Assembly (NCBI GenBank): GCA_937942115.1
Contig: CALDFY010000100.1
Location: 1 to 12,158, forward strand
Reading direction: 5' to 3'
Length of the DNA: 12,158 nt
Origin: an uncultured Anaerolineae bacterium
GTDB taxonomy: Bacteria > Chloroflexota > Anaerolineae > B4-G1 > DUEL01
This document shows positions 1 through 6,537 of this stretch, one piece after another. The stretch's first letter is position 1, and each line of letters starts with the position of its first letter. Position numbers and translations under genes: made by a program. The notes beneath the pieces were generated by a model, which was given only the letters and a program-made list of their open reading frames with translations, was not told the origin of the DNA and searched no databases.

Positions 1-16
1 CGCCCGGCGCGAAGCG

Positions 17-42
17 TAGGGGCAACCCTCGCGGTTGCCCCC
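17..42. repeat. Palindromic REP-like hairpin
   Basis: GGGGCAACC (19-27) and GGTTGCCCC (33-41) form a perfect 9-bp inverted repeat around a 5-nt loop (CTCGC). A shorter, inverted relative lies at 2918-2934, so this looks like a member of a dispersed palindromic repeat family and not a gene-specific terminator. The rest of 1-198 holds no gene I can support. An in-frame ATG at 118 runs into a TAG at 157 before the acetyltransferase start. Confidence 0.7.
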
Positions 43-198
43 AGGGGAGGCCGATTTCCCATCGGCGCCCGAGGCGGCGGGAAGCGGAGAGCCGAAGCCA
101 GCCTTAAGTTAACGCCTATGCCCCCGGCCCCTCTCCCAAACTTCGTTGCGGAAGGGTAGCCCAACTCTCCCCAGGGCCGGGCCGTCAACGGTGATCCC

Positions 199-957
199 AT
201 GTCCGATTGGTTTGCCCCCCAAGAACAGGAAGTCACCCAGGACCTGGAGGAACTGCGCCGCAAGGTGCGGACGATGCTGGACCTGAGCGCCCCACGCGAC
301 GGTCTGGCGGCCTACTATGTCCTCTACTACGACCCGGTGCGCACCCGGCTCTGGGTGGCCGAACGGGGGCCGCGCGTGGAGGGATTCCTGGCCATCTGCC
401 AGACCGGCTGGGACCTCTTCCGGCCCTTCAGCATCCTGCGCGCCCGCCGCATAGACGTGGCCCACGCCCTGCTTCGGCGAGGCCTCTCCTCCGGCGGCTC
501 CCACCGTCCCTACTACCTGGTCACGACCCCCGACCTGTTGGGTGTGGCCGAGGAGGCGCTGGTGGTGGAGCGGGTCAGCCTCAACCGCATCTACTACCTG
601 GACCTGAGGCGCTACTCGCCGGAAATCAACATCCTGGTCACCCCGGCGCAGGCGGCCAACGGCTCCCCCCGTTTCGTCATCCGCTCCCGGGAGGCCCAGA
701 TTGTCGCCGAGGCCGGCATCAACTGGCAATCCCCCCACTTCGCCGAAGTCTACGTCCAGACGGCGCCGGAGGCCCAGCGGCGGGGCCTGGGCAAGGCCGT
801 CCTGGATGCCTGCATCACCTGGATTCTCCGCTCCGGCGCCATCCCCCTCTACGTCGTTGCGGAGGGCAACGAGGCCTCCGCGCGCCTGGCCGAATCGGTG
901 GGCTTCGTGGATAGCGGCGCGCGGGAATGCGCCATAGAGGGCATCGCCAAACCCTGA
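199..957 (+). CDS. GNAT family N-acetyltransferase
   Basis: Predicted 252-residue soluble acetyltransferase that would transfer an acetyl group from acetyl-CoA to an unidentified amine. The C-terminal third carries the GNAT fold signature. A strand with E-V-Y-V-Q-T is followed by the acetyl-CoA pyrophosphate loop Q-R-R-G-L-G-K (about residues 194-200), then the N-E-A-S-A-R-L-A-E-S-V-G-F helix-strand typical of the last GNAT motif. The N-terminal ~150 residues are not a recognisable GNAT domain and may be a degenerate second GNAT-like fold or a substrate-binding domain. ATG 199 is the only start after the in-frame TAG at 157-159; the Shine-Dalgarno match is weak (GGTGAT close to the start). 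It is 88 nt from the radical SAM gene downstream, separated only by a tandem repeat, so the two may be co-transcribed. The substrate cannot be told from the sequence. Confidence 0.85.
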   Translation: MSDWFAPQEQEVTQDLEELRRKVRTMLDLSAPRDGLAAYYVLYYDPVRTRLWVAERGPRVEGFLAICQTGWDLFRPFSILRARRIDVAHALLRRGLSSGGSHRPYYLVTTPDLLGVAEEALVVERVSLNRIYYLDLRRYSPEINILVTPAQAANGSPRFVIRSREAQIVAEAGINWQSPHFAEVYVQTAPEAQRRGLGKAVLDACITWILRSGAIPLYVVAEGNEASARLAESVGFVDSGARECAIEGIAKP

Positions 958-958
958 C

Positions 959-1044
959 GATTCTCCTGATTCTCCCGATTCTCCCGATTCTCTTGATTCT
1001 CTTGATTCTCTTGATTCTTCTGATTCTTCTGATTCTCCTGATTC
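959..1044. repeat. 9-bp tandem repeat, GATTCTCYT type
   Basis: Nine consecutive 9-bp units occupy 959-1039 (GATTCTCCT, GATTCTCCC twice, GATTCTCTT three times, GATTCTTCT twice, GATTCTCCT), with a partial tenth unit GATTC at 1040-1044. The array begins one base after the acetyltransferase stop codon and ends one base before the next ATG. It fills essentially the whole intergenic gap, leaving no Shine-Dalgarno sequence for the downstream gene. On + it reads as Asp-Ser-Pro/Leu/Ser repeats in frame with the downstream gene but contains no start codon in that frame. Confidence 0.95.
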
Positions 1045-1045
1045 C

Positions 1046-2890
1046 ATGTGGAAGGACCGCCTGGAGCGAATTCTCCCCCGGGTAGAACATCCCGGCCGCT
1101 ACGTCGGCGGAGAGGTCAACGCCGTCCGCAAGGACTGGGACGCCACCCCCACCCGTGTCGCCCTCATCTTCCCCGACCTCTACGACCTGGGTATGTCCAA
1201 CTTGGGCATCCAGGTCCTCTACGACATCCTGAACCGCATGGGGGGCGTCCTGGCGGAGCGGGCCTATACCCCCTGGCCCGACATGGCGGCGGCAATGCGG
1301 CGGGAGGGCATCCCCCTCTACAGCCTGGAGTCCTTCCACCCTCTGGCCGAGTTTGACATTCTGGGCTTCAGCCTCCCCTACGAAGTCCTCTACACGAATC
1401 TGCTGGAGACGCTGGACCTGGCGGGATTGCCTCTGCGGAGCGCGGAGCGGGATACCCGGCACCCGCTGGTCATTGCGGGGGGACATGCGACTTTCAACCC
1501 GGAGCCGGTGGCGGAGTTCGTGGACGCTTTCGTCATCGGCGACGGCGAGGAGGCCATTGTGGACGTCGTCCGGGCCTGGGAGCGCACCCGAAACATGGGC
1601 CGGGAGGCTCAACTGGAAGCACTGGCCCGTATCCCCGGCGTCTACGTCCCCCGGTTCTACGAAGTGGACTACCACCCCGACGGCACCGTTGCCCAAATCC
1701 GCTCCCGGCATCCGGAGGCGTCCCTGCCGGTGCGGCGGCGCGTCGTGCCGGTCCTCCCCCCGCCGCCCACCCGCCAACTGGTCCCCAATGTGACCGTCGC
1801 CCACGACCGGGGGGTGGTGGAAATCCAGCGCGGCTGTATCCGGGGCTGCCGGTTCTGTCACGCCGGGATGGTCACCCGACCCCTGCGGGAGCGGCCCCTG
1901 GAAGAGGTCCTGGCGGCAGTGGACGAGATTCTGGCCCACACCGGCTACGAAGAGATTGCCCTCCTCTCCCTCTCCTCGGCCGACTACTCCCGCATCGGCG
2001 AACTGGTGGGGGCGCTGGCGGACCGGTACGCCGACCGGCACCTCTCTATTTCCCTGCCCAGCCTGCGGATTGAGTCCTTCTCGGTGGACCTGGCGGATGC
2101 CATCCGTCGCGGGCGGCGGACGGGCTTCACCTTCGCGCCGGAGGCCGGGACGGAGCGGCTGCGGCGCGCCATCAACAAGCCGGTCCCGGCAAACCAGTTG
2201 GTGGAGATCGCCCGGGAGGTCTTCCGGCGCGGCTGGCGGACGGTCAAACTGTACTTTATGATCGGCCTGCCCGGGGAGACGCCGGAGGACGTCCGCGCGA
2301 TCGCCGACCTGGCCCGGGCGGTGCTGGCGGAGGGGCGGAAGGCCCACGGGCGCAAGGCGCAGGTCAACCTCAGCATCAGCACCTTCGTCCCCAAGCCCCA
2401 CACCCCGTTCCAGTGGGCGCCCCTGGCCTCCCTGGAGGAGATACGGGCCCGCCAGCAGGCCCTGCGGGAGCGGCTACAGGGCGGGGGGCTGAACCCCAGT
2501 TGGAACGACCCCCGGATGACGCTGATAGAGGCAGTGCTCTCCCGGGGCGACCGGCGGCTGGGAGCGGTCATCCAGCGCGCCTGGGCGGAGGGGGCCCGCT
2601 TTGACGGCTGGGACGATTGGTTTGACTTCACGGCCTGGACGCTGGCCTTTGAGCGGGCCAGACTCTCGCCGGGCTTCTACGCCCATCGGGAGCGGCCCCG
2701 TGATGAGGTTTTCCCCTGGGACTTCATTGACATTGGAGTGCGCAAGGAGTATTTGTGGCGGGAGTGGGAATGGAGTCGGGAGGCCCGCATTCGTCCCGAT
2801 TGCCGGAGCGCCTGCTCCGCCTGCGGCATCGGCGCGGCCTTCGGCGACCTCTGGGCTCCATCCTGGGTCTGCCCGCCGCCCGGGGAGTAG
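1046..2890 (+). CDS. B12-binding-type radical SAM protein, TIGR03960-like
   Basis: A 614-residue protein matching the layout of the TIGR03960 family of uncharacterised radical SAM proteins. The family-typical opening (E-R-I-L-P-R-V-E-x-P-G-R-Y-V-G-G-E) supports the ATG at 1046. Residues ~35-175 form the Rossmann-like cobalamin-binding-type region with F-P-D-L-Y-D-L-G-M-S and V-I-G-D-G-E-E. The [4Fe-4S]/SAM cluster motif C-I-R-G-C-R-F-C lies at C264, C268 and C271. A second cysteine group, C586, C590 and C593, near the C terminus may bind another cluster, as in other family members. Function is unknown; roles in RNA or ribosome-linked modification have been guessed from gene neighbours in other genomes. 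The family is often followed by, or fused to, the radical-SAM-linked TIGR03936/DUF2344 protein, which is absent here. There is no Shine-Dalgarno site, since the upstream bases are a 9-bp repeat. Confidence 0.9.
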   Translation: MWKDRLERILPRVEHPGRYVGGEVNAVRKDWDATPTRVALIFPDLYDLGMSNLGIQVLYDILNRMGGVLAERAYTPWPDMAAAMRREGIPLYSLESFHPLAEFDILGFSLPYEVLYTNLLETLDLAGLPLRSAERDTRHPLVIAGGHATFNPEPVAEFVDAFVIGDGEEAIVDVVRAWERTRNMGREAQLEALARIPGVYVPRFYEVDYHPDGTVAQIRSRHPEASLPVRRRVVPVLPPPPTRQLVPNVTVAHDRGVVEIQRGCIRGCRFCHAGMVTRPLRERPLEEVLAAVDEILAHTGYEEIALLSLSSADYSRIGELVGALADRYADRHLSISLPSLRIESFSVDLADAIRRGRRTGFTFAPEAGTERLRRAINKPVPANQLVEIAREVFRRGWRTVKLYFMIGLPGETPEDVRAIADLARAVLAEGRKAHGRKAQVNLSISTFVPKPHTPFQWAPLASLEEIRARQQALRERLQGGGLNPSWNDPRMTLIEAVLSRGDRRLGAVIQRAWAEGARFDGWDDWFDFTAWTLAFERARLSPGFYAHRERPRDEVFPWDFIDIGVRKEYLWREWEWSREARIRPDCRSACSACGIGAAFGDLWAPSWVCPPPGE

Positions 2891-2900
2891 AAAGCCCAGT

Positions 2901-2934
2901 GGTTGCCGCCGGGTGACAGGGCAACCGCAAGGGT
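2901..2934. repeat. Hairpin with inverted remnant of the GGGGCAACC repeat
   Basis: GGTTGCC (2901-2907) pairs with GGCAACC (2920-2926) around a 12-nt loop, 10 nt after the radical SAM stop codon. Bases 2918-2934 match the reverse complement of the repeat at 17-42 at 15 of 17 positions, so this is probably a partial, inverted copy of that family. It could also end transcription of the upstream gene, but there is no U-tract right after it. Confidence 0.5.
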
Positions 2935-2962
2935 CACTTCTCTGTTCCCTGCCTGCCCCATT

Positions 2963-2991
2963 TTGACATTTTTTGAGAGTTGTGCTATAAA
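2963..2991 (+). promoter_or_regulatory. Sigma70-type promoter of the Cmr operon
   Basis: TTGACA (2963-2968) is a perfect -35 box. It is separated by exactly 17 bp from TATAAA (2986-2991), which is preceded by TGC (2983-2985), an extended -10. Transcription should start near 2998, giving a leader of about 54 nt before the ATG at 3052. This is one of the few AT-rich stretches in the window. It argues against a start codon at 2980, which would lie upstream of the transcription start. Confidence 0.8.
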
Positions 2992-3051
2992 GAGGAGCAA
3001 CTGATCGCGCAAAGCACTGCGCACCCTCCCCTCAAGGAAAGGAGCACATTT

Positions 3052-3930
3052 ATGCCCCGTACAATCAGTGTGAACCTGCGCACCTTAGCCCCTATCTGGA
3101 CCGGCGATGTAGACCGAACCTCTGAGGAGGCCAAAGAGACCAGCCTGATGGGCTCCGTCCGCTGGTGGACGGAGGCGCTGATTCGCGGGCTGGGAGGCTA
3201 CGCCTGCGACCCCGCTGGAGACGACCGCTGCATCTTTGACGAAACGGCTTACGGCCGGACCGGGCAGGCAGAAGACGGCCTGCGGGACGTCTGCCCGGCG
3301 TGTCGGCTCTTCGGATGTACCGGCTGGAGCAGCAAACTGCGCCTCCTGCTCACCGACGGTGAGGGTGGGTACGAGGTCCACCTCAACCGGCCTGGGGTCT
3401 CCTTCATGATGAACTTCGTGGAGGTCAAGCCTACCGAACCGGAAGAGCGCTGGCTGCTGGCGAAGGCCCTCTGGCTCATCGCCCGCTACGGCTCCATGGG
3501 CGGCAAGACCCCCCTCAAACCCCCTCAGCCAGATTACGGCCTGGTGGTACTGACCTCCCCGCTGCGCCTGCCCACCGGGGTCACCCGGGAGTCCGTCCAG
3601 GCCTGGTTGGCGGGCATCCTGGCCGATTCTCCTCATATGCAGGAGCGGCTCCGCCGCGCTCCACCCGAATGGCCCAGCCTGCGCCTCTTCTTCTTTAATA
3701 CGGAGCGCTGGCTGGACAAGGGCCAGGTCGACGAACTGGTCCGGGTGGATCCCTCCGGCTTCCTCAGCGGACGGCGCGGCGTGAGCAAAAAGGTCTTTTC
3801 CTTCCAGTCCGCCCATCGGTTCTGGGGATACGCCCGGGACCGGGAGATGCTGGAGAAGGTCCTGGCGACCCTCCAGCGGTTGGGAGTTTCGGACACCCGA
3901 ACCGGAGAGGAGGTGCTCGGTGAACTCTAA
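3052..3930 (+). CDS. cmr1: Type III-B CRISPR RAMP protein Cmr1
   Basis: A 292-residue Cas7-superfamily (RAMP) protein. In Cmr complexes Cmr1 sits at the end of the backbone near the 3' end of the crRNA and helps capture target RNA. The N terminus reads L-R-T-L-A-P-I-W-T-G-D (residues 9-19), followed by E-T-S-L-M-G-S-V-R-W-W (29-39) and the R-G-L-G-G-Y-A-C-D-P segment. The cysteine motif C-P-A-C-R-L-F-G-C-T-G-W (C81, C84, C89) follows. All are hallmarks of Cmr1. The length is toward the short end for the family. Start chosen at ATG 3052 because AAGGAAAGGAG lies 7 nt upstream and the promoter at 2963-2991 excludes the in-frame ATG at 2980. It is the first gene of the operon and overlaps the next gene by 11 nt. 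Confidence 0.9.
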   Translation: MPRTISVNLRTLAPIWTGDVDRTSEEAKETSLMGSVRWWTEALIRGLGGYACDPAGDDRCIFDETAYGRTGQAEDGLRDVCPACRLFGCTGWSSKLRLLLTDGEGGYEVHLNRPGVSFMMNFVEVKPTEPEERWLLAKALWLIARYGSMGGKTPLKPPQPDYGLVVLTSPLRLPTGVTRESVQAWLAGILADSPHMQERLRRAPPEWPSLRLFFFNTERWLDKGQVDELVRVDPSGFLSGRRGVSKKVFSFQSAHRFWGYARDREMLEKVLATLQRLGVSDTRTGEEVLGEL

Positions 3931-4996
3931 ACCGCGATCCCCATCTGGCCCTCCGCCTCGGGGTGGGGGGAATCGGGCCCCTGTGCAGCGGGAGTGGCTC
4001 TACGATTTTTACGCCGCTTATCCCTGCGAGACCCAGGACGACGTCCGCCGCATCGTCGGTGACCACAAGGAGCCGTATCGGGAACTGGTCTGGCCCTACA
4101 TCCGGGTCTCCCTCCTGGCCCAGGGGCTGACCAGCGACGTCAAGGAATTCGCCCGCAGCGGCCATCCCCGCTTCGGCGGCGGGTATAAAGGACTGGTACA
4201 TCAGCGCAAGGGCAACTCCCCCTATACCGAAGGGGTCATCCGCCCCGGCCTGGAGCAAATGGCCCTGATGGGCATTTACCCGCCCCGCATCCATCTCCGG
4301 GAACTGCCCCCCTATTCGGCGTACATCCAGTTCCGTTTCACCCTCGCCCGCCCTATCTACACCAAAGACGACGACGAGTTCTACATCCACGAAAACCCGG
4401 TGATGAAGGATAGCGTCTTCAAAGTCCCGATGATCCGGGCCAGCACCTGGAAGGGGATCCTGCGCACCGTCCTCACCCGCCAGTTGCCGGAGGGAGCGGC
4501 ATCGCCTATCATCCTCCGTATTTTCGGACAGGCGCGGGACGAGGAAGAGGAACTGGCTGAAGAGGGGAATATGCTGGGGCGGATCCGCCCCTACCCCACC
4601 TTCTTTGACCGCATCGGTCTGGAGGTCATTAACCCCCACAGCCGCAAGACCCGCGCCGGGACGGTGCCGATCCTGCTGGAGACGGTCCCTCCCGGCGCGT
4701 CCGGCATCTTCACCCTCCTCTACTTGCCCTTTGACCTGATAGACCGACCGCCGGAGGAAGCCATTCCGGAGGTTCGGGAAGACCTGCGGACACTGGCGGA
4801 AGCCATCGTCATTATGATGCGCGTCCACGGCTTCTCCAGCAAGAGCAGTCGCGGCTTCGGTCAGGCCCATCTGCAGGTCTCCGGAGCGGATGAGCCGGAA
4901 GGAGTGGTGGCGATCAAAGACGTCGGTCGGCAGAATTTCGCCACCCTGGTCGCCATCGCCGACGCTCTGGATTTGCTGCTGGGTACCCCTGCGTGA
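3920..4996 (+). CDS. CRISPR-associated RAMP protein, possibly Cmr6-like
   Basis: A 358-residue RAMP superfamily protein, probably a crRNA-binding subunit of the Cmr-type complex. Residues 1-22 are Pro/Gly/Arg-rich and likely disordered. Residues ~23-130 form a helical-looking N-terminal region that I cannot assign. The RAMP domain begins about residue 135, with K-V-P-M-I-R-A-S-T-W-K-G-I-L-R at 168-182, the counterpart of the I-P-G-S-S-L-K-G-x-L-R motif. P-T-F-F-D (226-230), I-N-P-H (237-240) and A-G-T-V-P (246-250) recall the F-F-D-A/T-P-H segments of Cmr6. The glycine-rich C-terminal loop S-K-S-S-R-G-F-G-Q lies at 307-315. Start is GTG 3920, with AGGAGG 6 nt upstream, inside the end of cmr1, which suggests translational coupling. 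RAMP membership is solid. The subunit identity is uncertain: Cmr6-like is favoured, and a Cas7 or Cas5 variant is possible. Confidence 0.85.
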   Translation: MNSKPRSPSGPPPRGGGNRAPVQREWLYDFYAAYPCETQDDVRRIVGDHKEPYRELVWPYIRVSLLAQGLTSDVKEFARSGHPRFGGGYKGLVHQRKGNSPYTEGVIRPGLEQMALMGIYPPRIHLRELPPYSAYIQFRFTLARPIYTKDDDEFYIHENPVMKDSVFKVPMIRASTWKGILRTVLTRQLPEGAASPIILRIFGQARDEEEELAEEGNMLGRIRPYPTFFDRIGLEVINPHSRKTRAGTVPILLETVPPGASGIFTLLYLPFDLIDRPPEEAIPEVREDLRTLAEAIVIMMRVHGFSSKSSRGFGQAHLQVSGADEPEGVVAIKDVGRQNFATLVAIADALDLLLGTPA

Positions 4997-5011
4997 TGAA
5001 GGAGAGAGAGA

Positions 5012-6013
5012 ATGGCCGAAATCAGCACCCCATACCGGCGAAAAACGTACTATGCGCTGGCCCTGGACCCGGTCCATATCGGCAGCGGGGAAATGCAGAT
5101 GGGCCGGGTGGATAATCCCATCGTTCGGGACGCGGCCAGCGGCCTGCCCTGTATTCCGGCTACCAGCCTGGCCGGTGTCGCCCGCACCTATACTGCCATG
5201 CACTATCCGGAGAAGTACCGCCGACCGGTGGAGGTGAAGCCGGGCGTCGTCGGCTACGCCAGTTGCGCCGACCAGACCGGTCCCACCGGCCGGAAAGACG
5301 GGGCCTGCGGTCGGGTGGATTGTCCCGTCTGCATCCCCTACGGCTTCCTCCAGCCTGGAGGCCGCACCTCCCCCAGCATGATCCAGGCCTTTGACGGATT
5401 CCCGCTGTTCTTCCCCGCTCCCTCGCTGCTGGGCCCGGTCTGGGTGACCGCGCCGGAGCGGCTGCGGGAACTGGTGCAATCGGGCGCGCTGGAGGAGAAG
5501 GATGTGGAGATCGGGTTGAAGCCGGAGCATGGCTTCCGCCTGCAGACGGGGCTGCGCACCCGTCGGCTGAACCTGGGATGGCTCCTGCTACCGGTCGCCG
5601 TCCCTCTCTCCCCCCTGACTCCCTCGGGAGTGGCCCGCCTGAAAGCCGCCAATGTGCCGGAGGAGATGCTCCACCGGCTGGTGCTGGTGCCGGATGAACT
5701 GTTTCCCCAGGTGGTGAACAACAACCTGGAGGTGCGCACCTCCACGGCCATTGACCGCTCCACCGGTGCGGCGCTCTCCGGCGCGCTCTATACCTACGAG
5801 GCCATTCCGAGAACCACCCTCTTTTCCTTCCAGGTCGTCTACAAAAACCCGCGCGACTTCCTGCTGGACGGTCAGCCGATCCCCCAGGACATTGCCTGGG
5901 TGCAGGCCCAGGTAGAAAAGGGATTGCGTTACATTGAATATCTGGGCATCGGCGGCAAGAACAGCCGGGGGATGGGACGGTTGCGGGTGTTGAATCTGGA
6001 AGTGGAGGATTAG
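5012..6013 (+). CDS. cmr4: Type III-B backbone subunit Cmr4 (Cas7)
   Basis: A 333-residue Cas7-type protein. Several Cmr4 copies normally form the helical filament along the crRNA spacer, each cutting the bound target RNA at 6-nt steps. The N terminus has the Cmr4 pattern: H-I-G-S-G-E (22-27), G-R-V-D-N-P-I-V-R-D (31-40) and I-P-A-T-S-L-A-G-V-A-R (48-58). D34 aligns with the catalytic Asp26 of Pyrococcus Cmr4, so the nuclease site appears intact. T-S-T-A-I-D-R-S-T-G (243-252) followed by G-A-L-Y is the conserved central motif, and G-G-K-N-S-R-G-M-G (314-322) is the glycine-rich loop. Cysteines 85, 99, 104 and 107 could bind zinc, an unusual feature. AAGGAG sits 7 nt before the ATG, 15 nt after the previous stop. 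Confidence 0.87.
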   Translation: MAEISTPYRRKTYYALALDPVHIGSGEMQMGRVDNPIVRDAASGLPCIPATSLAGVARTYTAMHYPEKYRRPVEVKPGVVGYASCADQTGPTGRKDGACGRVDCPVCIPYGFLQPGGRTSPSMIQAFDGFPLFFPAPSLLGPVWVTAPERLRELVQSGALEEKDVEIGLKPEHGFRLQTGLRTRRLNLGWLLLPVAVPLSPLTPSGVARLKAANVPEEMLHRLVLVPDELFPQVVNNNLEVRTSTAIDRSTGAALSGALYTYEAIPRTTLFSFQVVYKNPRDFLLDGQPIPQDIAWVQAQVEKGLRYIEYLGIGGKNSRGMGRLRVLNLEVED

Positions 6014-6022
6014 GAGGAAAAG

Positions 6023-6451
6023 ATGGGCATTCAACAGACGGTGGAAAACCTGGATTTTTACTGCTCGGATTATGCCCGCCGGATCGTGGACGGCCTGAGG
6101 GTGGAGGACCGGCTGAGCGGAGAGGAGATCACCCATGCGCTCTCCAAATTTCTGAACATCCTGCACGTGAACGGCCTCTACGCCTATTTCCTGTACGTCC
6201 TCTGGAAACGGTACAGCGGCACACCGGCAGAACGGAAGATCGCCGCCCGAATAGATACGCTGCTGGTCGGCGAGGAGGGACAGCCCAGCCTGCTGCGCCT
6301 GGATGCGATCGGGCTTCCGCTTCAGGGAGCCAAAGATACTGTTGCGGTGGGGCAGGCGCTGGCCCGGGACCTTCAGGCCCTGTTTCTGGCGAAGGAACTC
6401 ATTAACCGCACCCTGACGTATGTGCGCTTCCACGCCCGGGCGGTGGGGTAA
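6023..6451 (+). CDS. Small helical protein, Cmr5-like small subunit
   Basis: A 142-residue protein predicted to be mostly alpha-helical, with no signal peptide. Its place after cmr4 is the usual place of cmr5, and its length fits. The segment L-N-I-L-H-V-N-G-L-Y-A-Y-F-L (about 44-57) resembles the conserved L-P-x-x-I-x-x-N-G-L-x-x-x-L of Cmr5. The last helix (L-A-K-E-L-I-N-R-T-L-T-Y-V-R-F-H-A-R-A) resembles the Cmr5 C-terminal helix rich in Lys/Arg. Small subunits line the inner face of type III complexes and hold target RNA. AGGAGG (6012-6017) overlaps the cmr4 stop codon and lies 5 nt before the ATG, so expression is probably coupled. The assignment rests mainly on context and weak motif similarity; an unrelated accessory protein remains possible. 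Confidence 0.6.
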   Translation: MGIQQTVENLDFYCSDYARRIVDGLRVEDRLSGEEITHALSKFLNILHVNGLYAYFLYVLWKRYSGTPAERKIAARIDTLLVGEEGQPSLLRLDAIGLPLQGAKDTVAVGQALARDLQALFLAKELINRTLTYVRFHARAVG

Positions 6452-6487
6452 TCCTCTCACCCCCTCCCAGCCAAAAGAACAAAGAGA

Positions 6488-6530
6488 ATATTTTTCATTG
6501 CGGCGGCGAAGCCGCCGCAATGAAAAATAT
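6488..6530. terminator. 20-bp perfect hairpin after the Cmr operon
   Basis: The arms 6488-6507 and 6511-6530 are perfectly complementary over 20 bp, with a GAA loop. The GC-rich top (CGGCGGC) sits on an AT-rich base with A/T runs on both sides, so either strand would give a hairpin ending in U-rich RNA. It starts 36 nt after the last gene of the Cmr operon and probably ends its transcription. It may equally be a dispersed palindromic element. Confidence 0.6.
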
Positions 6531-6537
6531 CTTTCTT

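Noticed and set aside
109..1047. - strand open frame (312 residues) beginning with Glu-Ser-Gly/Arg repeats
   Set aside because: It is the antisense reading of the 9-bp array and of the acetyltransferase gene; no domain is visible.
815..2401. Long - strand open frame (528 residues) with Arg-Ile-Arg/Lys repeats
   Set aside because: It lies antisense to the radical SAM gene; the repeats are the 9-bp array read on the other strand, and it has no recognisable domain. High GC content favours long antisense frames.
2980..3051. Earlier in-frame start (ATG 2980) for Cmr1
   Set aside because: It lies within the promoter spacer upstream of the predicted transcription start and has no ribosome-binding site; ATG 3052 has a strong one.
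3764..5530. Long - strand open frame (588 residues) across the Cmr operon
   Set aside because: It is antisense to three well-supported RAMP genes and resembles no family.
3052..6451. Cas10 palm (GGDD) or HD nuclease motif hidden in the RAMP genes
   Set aside because: No GGDD-type or HD-type motif is seen in any of the four proteins; the D-D-D-E stretch in the second protein lies in a RAMP context, not a palm domain.
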